NCBI GenBank assembly: GCA_007570785.1
Contig: ML660774.1
Span: forward strand, 13,792,719-13,856,718
Length of the DNA stretch: 64,000 nt
Reading direction: 5' to 3'
Source: Antilocapra americana
Taxonomy: Eukaryota; Chordata; Mammalia; Artiodactyla; Antilocapridae
Shown: piece by piece, positions 55,899-64,000 of the stretch
How the letters are laid out: each line of letters begins with the position of its first letter
Numbering within the stretch: position 1 is the first letter of the stretch
Translations under genes and position numbers: made by a program
Notes under the pieces: generated by a model
Told to the model about the DNA's origin: nothing
Databases searched by the model: none
What the model saw: the letters and a program-made list of their open reading frames with translations, nothing else

Positions 55899-56684
55899 CG
55901 AAGTCTCTTAGTTGCTACTTAAGTAGTATCTATCAGCTAGTCTCTATATTGTTATATTATAAAAAATGATTGAATCAGAGTACCCAAACACAATATTAAT
56001 ACATAGTTATCAGAAAAAAAATTGATATTTTAAAAGAGAAGACTTTTAGTTGTGTAATAGGCCTCTTGGGAACATAGTCTTAGAAACTGGAACAGTGAAT
56101 TCATTGAGTTGTCTTTCTAATGACAATAGGTCGTTGGTAACACTATCAAAGGGCTGGTTTCATCCTTCAGGCATATGTGCTCATTTTGTTCCGTACTAAA
56201 TATCTATGGAATGATTAAGAAATTCAGCTGATACAAGCTAGCTGTTTCAAGTCTTAATTTCAAGATAATGTCATCTTTCTCCTGTTTCTCTGTCTCTGAG
56301 TACAGATAATTTGCTTACTCATTTTCTTTAACTTTGAGCATTTTCTCTTTTTCTTGTTACTTCTTCCAATTATGTTTTAGAATTCTTTATTCCAAAAATA
56401 AAACTTTAATTTAGCAATTAAATTTACCAATTTCAGTAATGAAAAGAGAGAGACTGAAAATATTTAGGATAGTGAAATTGAAGTTACACATATTAAAAAT
56501 ATCAATCTACCTGTTCTGTATTCAGATTTTTTGTTTTTTACAAAAGAAGAAGGTTACATTTTTATTTACCTGAGTTTCTGTAACCAGCTCCTTTGCTACT
56601 GCTTTGTTCTTGGGAGCTTTAACTTTTATTCTGCCTGCTTCTAAAGGCTGCCTTAAAAAAAAAAAAAATGTTTCAGAAACTTCC
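55899..56684. other. Unique-looking spacer
   Basis: AT-rich. No gene or repeat recognised. Confidence 0.4.
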
Positions 56685-56802
56685 CTGGTTGTCCAGTGTC
56701 TGTGACTCTGACTTTCCAATCCAGGGGGCATGGGTTTGATCCCTGGACCAGAAACTGGGATCCCACATGCTGCAATGTGTGGCCAAATATATGAAATAAC
56801 AT
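56685..56802 (+). mobile_element. CHR-type cetartiodactyl tRNA SINE
   Basis: AACTTCCCTGGTTGTCCAGT, TTTGATCCCTGGACCAGAAA and ATCCCACATGCTGCAATGTG. It is preceded by an A-run at 56656-56668 that is not part of the element. Confidence 0.85.
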
Positions 56803-56836
56803 TTAAAGAACAATTTAGTTGAATCAAAAGCTGTGT

Positions 56837-57720
56837 TTAATACTTCATGAAGTAGACAGGTTCCTTGTGGATAACTGCAAAATTGGGCAAAAGGCAAGAA
56901 ACTGTTTTTAAGATAAAGAACAAGGAAGAGAAAAACAGAAAATATCTAATTAGCTGGAGTCTCAAGGTGTACTTTGTTGGGGTGAGACGACTTGGAGTTG
57001 GCTTTGGCAATTGGCTGACTGCGTATACTGCATTCTGATCAAGTGGATCATTTATAGGGATGTGAGAGCTTTTCTTGCTTACCAGAGTACCTCTAGCAGG
57101 AGCAGTTCCATCCATCTTGGACCAGGAAAGTCATTTCAGTGGTCCCCTTTTTAATCATTCTCCCAACCAGTCAAAGAAGTTTGATCAAAAATACAAGTGT
57201 TAGCGTGACTTTTAGTTACCATTGTCTCTTCAGGTCTGAGTGCAGTATTCACATGATATCAGGCTACCATTTTCAGAGGTGGTTACATTCATCTGTTCCT
57301 GTTGTTACTCCTGTCAGAGACCATTTGTCTGCAGGTCAGTCACTGCCTTCATGCATTTAAAATTTTGAGAAAACGTAGAGTTATGGAAACAATGATAATC
57401 ACTAGCAACAAACCTATGCCCATGGTTTGGACAGTAGTTGTGGTTCCCACAACCCAAACCAGCTAGCATCAAAGTCAAGAAATGATCCCAATGTGAGGGA
57501 TACTTCTTTAAACCAGTTGTCCTATTGATGTATTTCATGTACCTGTATCTCTGCTTCTGCCAAGTCTTTATCCAGTGGGCTTATTTCAAAGAAACCAAGG
57601 CACTGAGAATCAGGGAGCAATTTGTATGACCAACATCATAGCAAATTCAATGCTGGTTGGAGCTTGGAATATTGTCCTGTGCAGTAGCCTGAGATATGTG
57701 AACAGTTATTTTTTTCAGGC
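56837..57720 (-). other. Unassigned minus-strand frames, possibly retroviral env-like
   Basis: On the minus strand from about 57720 to 57400 one frame with few stops reads, among others, SPLDKDLAEAEIQVHEIHQ, a stop, then DNWFKEVSLTLGSFLDFD. This has the layout of the stretch before the membrane anchor of a retroviral envelope protein. A second frame, 56837-57115 (92 codons), starts MDGTAPARGTLVSKKSSHIP and is not recognised. The assignment is weak; it could also be a processed pseudogene or chance. Confidence 0.25.
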
Positions 57721-58775
57721 CAGAGCAAGGCAAAGGATGGACAGAAGAATCATAAAGACTTCACATTGTATAAGAATTAGGACAGTGATGGTCAGAGAGG
57801 GAAGGAGGAATGAAAGAAACATTCTTGATTAGACATCTTGGAAGGAACTAGTTGATCCCAGTGTTGGCTACTTCTCTTCCCAGTCAATTTGATTTTTAGG
57901 TCTCCTGTGGGTATCAGGTATAGCCTTATTCAGTTGTGAAATATGCACCTAATGTTTAATACATCATAATTTGGTAATGGGGTCAATGGTCAAGAGTAGG
58001 TAATTTGGTAGGATTTTTTTCATGAAATTCACTTTTGCAGAAGCATCAAAGTTAATTAATAGCAGGCTGTAAACAACAGTAGACTTAAAAATGCCCAGCT
58101 AAAGATCTGATAAGAGTTCATGAAATTGATAAGGAAATTTGGCTACTTCTGTGACACATATTTTAAGCTGATAAATGGAATTATGACCAACAGTGTACCA
58201 GAATATATGAGATTTTTAGAAATTTCACATAATTTCTGAAGCACTGATATTAGTAACCTACTCAGATTAAGAAGCTTAAACATCACTTCTTATTTGACAA
58301 TGCTTCCCCTATAATGTGACATATTAAAAATGCCTAATAATTTTAATATTTTTCCTTTTATAAGGTGAGTGAAGAAAATCATTTTAGATGTCCCAAGAGT
58401 CCTCTGGAAACTCCCAAACTTAGTTCCAGGTAAAAAAAGATTTCATTTAGAATTCAATTTTGTGAAGGTTGTCAAAAAATATCAATTTAATCAAAGGGAC
58501 AAATGAAGATTTTAAAGACAAATATAGAAATTACGTATCATTAAAAAAAAAAAAAACTTACCTCTTTTGATTTTCAGAAAACCAGATTTTTTTAAAAATA
58601 GTCAGAAACCTGCTAAAGACAAGGTGCAATACAGTAAATTATTTTGGTAAGACACGAAATTGCTTTCCAGGCAGATTACTTAAAAAATTAATATGTTTAT
58701 TTACAATTTGTATTGAGTAGACCAATAATCTTAGAGAATTTTATCCTTTTAACAGAGACCAACAGCTAATTTTGC
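57721..58775. other. Unique-looking intergenic DNA
   Basis: AT-rich. The 85-codon frame at 57575-57832 (+) has no recognisable domain. If the neighbouring retroviral remnants belong to one provirus, decayed pol might lie here, but I could not recognise it. Confidence 0.35.
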
Positions 58776-58809
58776 AGCAGTGTACTTTGGATATTAAAAG
58801 TACACTGCT
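58776..58809. repeat. Perfect 13-bp hairpin
   Basis: AGCAGTGTACTTT (58776-58788) is the exact reverse complement of AAAGTACACTGCT (58797-58809), with the loop GGATATTA. Confidence 0.9.
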
Positions 58810-58818
58810 ATTAAAAGT

Positions 58819-58876
58819 ATTCTTTTTTATTTTATTTATTTATTTATTTTTTCTTTACATTATCATGTTGGTTAAA
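58819..58876 (-). mobile_element. L1 3' tail, about 55 bp
   Basis: TTTTTTATTTTATTTATTTA, then TTTTTCTTTACATTATCATG and TTGGTT. The same text occurs at 46090-46123. It is one of the shortest L1 copies in the window. Confidence 0.7.
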
Positions 58877-59666
58877 TCCATTAGCCAGCTTGACAGACTT
58901 TTTTTCCCAAGACTCATTCTTTACAAACCTTTTACAATTTTTATATGCAGTTTTTTTTTTTTTTTTAATTTCCTTTGGGCCTTTTCCTTTTTTTTTTTTT
59001 CCTTTCCTTTTCTCATTCTGGAACAGTGATTTAACTCTAGGACAAAAAGATAACTTTACTTTTTCTTTCAAAGCAGAACACAATGGATCAAAACAAACAA
59101 AACATGTTTTCCATACCTTTCCATTCTTAAACCCACAATCTGCTCTCTTTATACACTTTTCATATGCTGTTGCCTTATTTCACCCCTTTTATTTATAAGA
59201 AGCTTTAAATCATTAGAATTCTTAACCCTTAAGATACTTAATTCTTTCTGAAAACTAAGATGTAAGTGATTATGAACTCTGTTACACTAGCATTCCGTGA
59301 ATTGAATAATTTATAAATACCTTTCATAGTTTATAGAAATATGTTTTTCCTCATAATAATAATAAAACATTTAAAGTGACGCAAAGCATGTTCTTTAGTT
59401 CTTTTGTAAAATGAAGCCTAAAGTGAATAAATCTATGTTCATTATTTAGGGTTTCGGTATTGTATCTTATTTAGAAATAACCTAGATGTTCAATCAGTAT
59501 CCATCATTTAACTTATCTCAGTATAACTTTAATATTTCAAGTTGTCAAAAAGATTTTGGTAACTATTTTTAAGAAGACTTACCATAGAGTATAGTTATTG
59601 TTGAAAAGTCCACTTGTAAACTTATATCTTACTTACAGCCACTTAAATCACTTGTTTTTAACAAGA
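58877..59666. other. T-rich spacer
   Basis: T-runs at 58950-58966 and 58989-59001 produce hydrophobic or lysine-rich chance frames (58772-59029, 58844-59083, 58890-59198). No gene. Confidence 0.5.
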
Positions 59667-60085
59667 TGGCTCGGTGGTAAAGAATCTGCCTGCCAGTGCA
59701 GGAGACAATGGGTTCTATCCCTGAGTTGGGAAGATTCCCTGAGAGAGGAAATGGCAGCGCCTTCCAGTGTTCTTGCCTGGAGAATCCCATGGACAGAGGC
59801 ATCGGGGAGTTGCAGTTGGTGCATACGTGCTAACTTGCTTCAGTCCTGCCTGTCTCTTTGCAGCCCTATGGACCATAGCCCACCAGGCTTCTCTGTCTGT
59901 GGGATTCTCCAGCCAGGGATACTGGAGTGGGTTGCCATGCCCTCCTCCAGGGGATCTTCCCAATCCAGGGATCAAATCCTTGTCTCCAGAATCTCCTATG
60001 TTGGCAGGCAGGTTCTTTACCACTAGGGTTACCTCGCAAATCCATGAAGTCACAAAGAATCAAACATGATTGAGCTACTAAACAC
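59667..60085 (+). mobile_element. Bov-tA SINE split by an inverted Bov-tA
   Basis: Left part (59667-59816): GGTAAAGAATCTGCCTGCCA, GGAAATGGCAGCGCCTTCCA and CTTGCCTGGAGAATCCCATG, up to GGGAGTTGCAGTT. Right part (60038-60085): TCCATGAAGTCACAAAGAAT and CAAACATGATTGAGCTAC. The consensus continues across the inserted element. Confidence 0.88.
59821..60037 (-). mobile_element. Bov-tA SINE inserted in another Bov-tA
   Basis: Antisense: GCTAACTTGCTTCAGTCCTG, CTATGGACCATAGCCCACCA, TACTGGAGTGGGTTGCCATG, TTCCCAATCCAGGGATCAAA and GGTTCTTTACCACTAGGGTT. It is complete and of the variant with GCTTCAGTC at the 3' end. Confidence 0.92.
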
Positions 60086-60309
60086 ATACACATGCAACAA
60101 TTGTGTTTAGATTACCCTTAAAAATTTCACAAGACATGATCTTAAGTGATCTTCCTTGCTGGCAAATTATTTAGCAGAAATAGCATGAGCTTATTTGACT
60201 TTTAGTAAGACTTGGTAGAATAAAAATATCCTACTTGATGCTGATAACTCTAAAAACGTACCTGATTTAAGCCAGCAAACATAGATGAATTTTTATTTAT
60301 CAAAGATAT

Positions 60310-60990
60310 CTTGATCTTGGGTGGCCTCAGCCTGCAGTGGCTTGAAGCAGGATTTCTATTTGCAGTCAGAGATTGAAGTTAGGCTGCAGCAGTTAGTGCA
60401 CTGAATCCTAGACCCTAGACCACCAGGGACCAGTGGCCAGTGACAAGGTCACAAGAAATGACCACAAGAAATGAATTTCCACAGAGAGAAAGTAGTAAAA
60501 CAAGTAAAGTTTTATTAGAAGGAAAAGGGTATATATGGACAGACACATGGGCAGGCTCAGAGAAAGACTTGTGCCCTTGCGGTTGTTCGAGTCACTCATT
60601 TGTGGCATTTTGTACAGGTTTTCTTTGGCCAATCATCTTGTTTATCATGGTTTTGAGTCTGTGTTTTGGTTTATCAGGGTCCTCCTGTGTGCATGTGTTT
60701 GCGTCTGTTAGCCAAGATAGATTGTAGCGAAGAAGCCTATGGGTAGGTTGACATTGCTCCCTTTTGGACCTCCAAGGAGCTTTTCTGTGCATGTATAGGC
60801 CAGACGGTCTCCTTGACTTCAAGAATAGGAAATATGTGGTCTCTTATCTGTATAGGGCTCAGCTCCTCTTGTTCATCTTGGAGTATCCACTGAGGATCAA
60901 CTCCCTCTACTCGGCATGTGGCCCATCTAACTCAATGTCAATCTAACTGAATTAGAGTCTGTATTTCTGAGAGCATACTCTACTTTAAAT
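60310..60990 (-). mobile_element. Probable endogenous retrovirus LTR
   Basis: TTGGGTGGCCTCAGCCTGCA and TGACAAGGTCACAAGAAATG (U5-like side), then an AATAAA signal on the minus strand (complement at 60511-60516, AGTTTTATTAGAAGG), then CAGACACATGGGCAGGCTCA and TGTAGCGAAGAAGCCTATGG (U3-like side). The resemblance is to a common cattle LTR, read from layout and memory of the family, not from a search. The exact ends and duplication are unclear. Confidence 0.55.
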
Positions 60991-61449
60991 GTTTGTCTGT
61001 CTTAAAGCAAGTTACATATAATTCTTGAAAAATTAATTTTGGCAATACCATTATGTAGTAGAAAATAGCACACATCTGTACCATACATGCATAGACATAC
61101 ATAAACATGCAGACAAAAAAATAAAACAACATGCAGACAAACACAGAGATCTTATACCTTTTGTTTTAAAATTTTAGCCAGGAGACAGATACAATAATGC
61201 AAATCTAGTCTATAAATAGGAGCATTGGATCCAAATTGTTTCTGAAAGATGGAATAAGTAAAGTTTACTTGCCCAGATGGCTTAAACTTTTCATGGATAT
61301 TTATGTTGAAGCTTTTTCATTCACCTGGTTTCCAAATAGCTTTTCCTTTCTTTTTTCTTTTTTTTTTCTTGTATTTCTGATAAGAATCACCTTCAGATTT
61401 TGCATTTCAAAGGGATAGCCCTCAATTCTTAGAGAAGGCAAGATGGAAT
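60991..61449. other. Spacer or decayed retroviral sequence
   Basis: AT-rich. If the LTR and the protease remnant are one provirus, this would be the position of pol/env 3' sequence, but no frame supports it. Confidence 0.3.
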
Positions 61450-62163
61450 ATTTACATCTCAAAAGGCACAGAGTAAGAATGTAAGTTTCACCAAGAAGGA
61501 CCTTTGTTTCCTATATCCAGATCTTTGACAATATCTGTAAGTCTTTTGAGATGAACAGGGGACATTTTGGAGATTGGTTAAAAGAGTAAGTGTGCTTCTT
61601 CTGTTCTTGTAAAGACTCACTTTGTAAGACGGGTTGTACAATTTGCGGTCAAGTTTCAGCTGGCCAGACAGTAAATATTCCTGGCAGTATTGACTAACCC
61701 CAGAAATTGCTGTCTTCCCAAGATTAGAGCTGTAGTCTAAGACAGACAAAAGAAAGAACTTGGACAATTCCCTTGAGACTTTGCAACAGTTGCTAGGCCC
61801 CTAACCACAAATGGAGTGAAACCCACCTTTCTGTCCACCCATTCTTGAGATCCCCAACCTAAGAGTTGAACTGCCTATATACACAAGTGCTGTTAACCTG
61901 TGTGTCCCAGGCAGCCAGAAAGCTAAGCTGAGTTCTCAGGACACAAAAGGAGACAAACAAGAAGGAAGTAGCTGCCCATTGGAGAGAAAGAATTGGCAAC
62001 CATTGATATTCCAAAGCCAAATTCCCAAGAGTCTGAATTTTAAAAGAGCGGGACAGTGTGAAATTTTACATTCCTTTCTTGACTGGGCACTGCCAAGATC
62101 CAGGAGAGCTGACTAACCCTCCCCCACTTCTTCCAGTTTTACCAGGATCCCATCCCTAGTGAG

Positions 62164-62387
62164 GGCTTTCCCGGGTGGCACTAGTGGTAAAGAATCCACC
62201 TGCCAATGCAAGAGACATAAGAGATGTGGGTTAGATCCCTGGGTCAGGAAGATCCCCTGGAGGAGGGCATGGCAACACGCTCCAGTATTCTTACCTGGAG
62301 AATCCCAGGGACAGAAGAGCCTGGTGGACTACAGTCCATAGGGTCGCAAAGAGTTGGACACAACTGTAACGACTTAGCACAGATATA
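62164..62387 (+). mobile_element. Bov-tA SINE in the retroviral remnant
   Basis: GAGGGCTTTCCCGGGTGGCA, GGTAAAGAATCCACCTGCCA, TAGATCCCTGGGTCAGGAAG, ATGGCAACACGCTCCAGTAT and GTCGCAAAGAGTTGGACACA. It lies just downstream, in retroviral sense, of the protease fragment. Confidence 0.94.
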
Positions 62388-62394
62388 TACGTCT

Positions 62395-62538
62395 TCAGGT
62401 TCCTGAGCAAATGGAGTTTAAAGTAGAGAATATAGCTCCAGTATCTACCAGAATTTGGCAAGGTTGTCCATTAATTTCAATTTTGTTTTCCTCTTGACTT
62501 TTTAAAGAAATAACTGGTAATAGTTTACCAGAAAATTC
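62395..62538 (-). pseudogene. Retroviral aspartic protease fragment
   Basis: A 47-codon minus-strand frame between stops. It contains KIEINGQPCQILVDTGA followed by IFSTLNS. The VDTGA (62434-62448) is the catalytic aspartate loop of retropepsins, preceded by the expected hydrophobic strand. In the virus the enzyme is a dimer that cuts the Gag-Pol polyprotein during maturation. Here only about the first 40% of a usual protease is left, before a stop and the SINE, so it cannot function. It was not compared with a database. Confidence 0.6.
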
Positions 62539-63619
62539 TTAGGAGGCCTATCAACCTTGATAGGGGCTCACATGGTATCCTCCTTTCAGGGTAGACATGG
62601 GAGCATGTTAGGTGCTGTGGAAGGATTTAAACTTGGTTTCCATTCTTGTACTTTTTTTTTTTTTTTTCTGAGTGGAAAAGCAATTCAAATGGATGACTAG
62701 TAGACTGAGTACTCAAATAAATGAGGATAGTAGGAGTCATTTGGTTGTTCAGTTTTGCCTTAGATACCACTTGTGGCCTTTTTTTTCATTAGTCTTTTGA
62801 AATTTAACCTTTCAATGAAGCTATTTTGAAATCTTGAAACTTTTTGGATGCTTTTGCATCTCAATTAAAATAGGTTTCCCATTCTGTTTATTTGATTTTG
62901 GAAATCTCGTTTTCAAGTGCATTTATTAATTAAACAATCTTGGTCTAATTGGGACGTTTCCCGTACGGCCATTGTAATTCTAGGTTGTCTTAGTAAGGTT
63001 TTGCCATTTTCTGTTGACAACTACAGTTTCCAGGACATAAAATAGGCAGGCATGCCTAAAGTGGTGCACACGATTTTCTGAAACTTGAGAATCCCATTTC
63101 TTTAGCTTGCCTTTGGTCTCTTTGATCCAAACTAACAACTGAGAGGGAGGGATGTGCTGCTGGATTGGGCCTTTTGGGGTTTTTCCGTGTATGTTGAAGC
63201 ATGGAAAGTTTGTTGAGTTTGGTGCTGAGATCAAATGGGTGAATCTAACCCATTCGGTGACTAACTTTTCTAAGATGTGAATCTGAGTTAGGTGTTAAGT
63301 TATCTTTGCCCATCAGTTCTGTGGCTTTGGCCTCCAAGATTCCCATTAGCAAAAGATTTCTTTTTTCTTTCAGAAGATTTCTTTATGGTAGTGGACCCCC
63401 TAATATCATCCTTGAGTCCTGCAGTGGTTTCTGCTGTGGATTTACCTACAGGCTTTGTGAGTCCCCTAGCAGTTACCAGCCATTGGGAGCTCTTAATAGA
63501 AATATCCAGAAACTATCCATAATCCAGTACATTTCTGGGAAGTTCAACAAAGCACAGAGCCTTTCCAGGACCCCAGAACATTTCTGGGAATGATTTTTAT
63601 TTTAAAAAAATTAAAAGTT

Positions 63620-63760
63620 GGGAATTCCCTGGCAGTCCGGTAGTTAGGACTCTGCACTTTCACTGCCCAGGACCCAGGTTCAAACCCTGGTCAGGGAACT
63701 AAGATCCCACAAGGCATGGGGTGCAGCCATTTTTTTTAAATTAAAAAAAAAAGAAAATGA
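63620..63760 (+). mobile_element. CHR-type cetartiodactyl tRNA SINE
   Basis: GGGAATTCCCTGGCAGTCCG, GTAGTTAGGACTCTGCACTT, GGTTCAAACCCTGGTCAGGG and CTAAGATCCCACAAGGCATG, then TGCAGCCATTTTTTTTAAAT and an A-rich tail. AATGAT occurs near both ends (63587 and 63757) and may be part of the duplication. Confidence 0.92.
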
Positions 63761-64000
63761 TAAAGTTTGTTTGGATCCAAGATCTGTCAAAGAAACAGAG
63801 TTCAAATCTGAGTGCCTTATTCTGATATTTCATTATATCAAGTGTTCCAAAGGCCATTAGCAGTCAGCTTCTGATCCCATTTCACACAAACCAAAAACTA
63901 AAATGTGTTTAAACAAGACAGTTTAGGTGATACAAACAAACTTTAACACTTTGTGAATCAGTCAGTCTTCTTGTGAAGAATTGCAAATTGCGGCAGGAGG
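63761..64000. other. Window end, nothing recognised
   Basis: Possibly continuing retroviral remnant beyond the SINE, but no motif was seen. Confidence 0.3.

Larger units (their letters stand above)
61450..63590 (-). mobile_element. Degraded endogenous retrovirus internal region
   Basis: The block is flanked at the low end by a probable LTR in the same orientation. A minus-strand frame at 62395-62538 has a retroviral protease active site. Minus frames at 61459-61767 (102 codons) and 62980-63234 (84 codons) lie where pol and gag would be, but show no motif I can rely on. The region holds many stops and a SINE (62164-62385). Overall type (gamma-like, class I) is inferred only from the LVDTGA protease form. 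No intact gene remains. Confidence 0.45.

Noticed and set aside
58772..59198. Overlapping 79-102-codon frames on both strands
   Set aside because: They are read through T-runs and an L1 tail. The composition is extreme (Phe/Leu/Ser or Lys rich) and no domain is visible.
7992..62387. tRNA-like heads with B-box-type motifs (GGTTCAATCCCTGG) in many places
   Set aside because: Each is the head of a Bov-tA or CHR SINE, followed by the SINE body. They lack a complete cloverleaf, so they are not tRNA genes.
1..64000. Host gene exons or promoter
   Set aside because: No frame outside mobile elements showed a recognisable protein family, and no CpG-island-like region was seen. An intronic location cannot be excluded.

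Overview
The window is non-coding nuclear DNA from a ruminant (Pecora; a bovid is most likely, but the species cannot be fixed from the sequence alone). The diagnosis rests on its repeats: many Bov-tA/Bov-A2 tRNA-derived SINEs, at least eleven BovB (RTE-class) LINE pieces, artiodactyl L1 3' ends, and four CHR-type cetartiodactyl SINEs, over older mammalian MIR and L2. I found no host protein-coding gene, exon, functional RNA gene, CRISPR array or bacterial-type operon. The longest open frames are pieces of LINE reverse transcriptase or chance frames in T-rich DNA.

Layout. 0-10 kb: the end of a BovB, an L1 with an inverted 5' part (568-1128), then mostly unique DNA to 5.4 kb, an L2 split by a SINE, an L1 cluster with one L1 inserted in another (6.0-8.0 kb), MIR, and BovB. 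10-25 kb: an L2 holding an older retroelement that itself holds a Bov-tA (10.3-11.6 kb); a second L2 split by a SINE; a BovB with an inverted 5' end (16.3-17.4 kb); a probable LTR; and an almost full-length but broken BovB on the minus strand (21.28-24.41 kb). 25-40 kb: a short L1 with clear target-site duplications, two BovB copies truncated at the same consensus position (28584 and 35632), the second inserted inside a Bov-tA, and several SINEs. 40-56 kb: an L2, MIR fragments, SINEs, an old L1 carrying a 302-bp insertion with an 11-bp duplication, and two BovB copies arranged head to head (53.3-55.9 kb). 56-64 kb: SINEs, a probable LTR (60.3-61.0 kb) and a degraded retroviral region on the minus strand. 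In that region a 47-codon frame carries an aspartic protease active site (VDTGA at 62434-62448).

Nothing here acts as a gene system. The elements relate as parasite and partner: Bov-tA shares its 3' end with BovB and is thought to use the BovB reverse transcriptase, while L1 would supply the machinery for other retrocopies. The value of the window lies in its insertion history (nested elements, duplications, 5' inversions), a few perfect hairpins and the retroviral remnant. I did not find a previously undescribed biological system.
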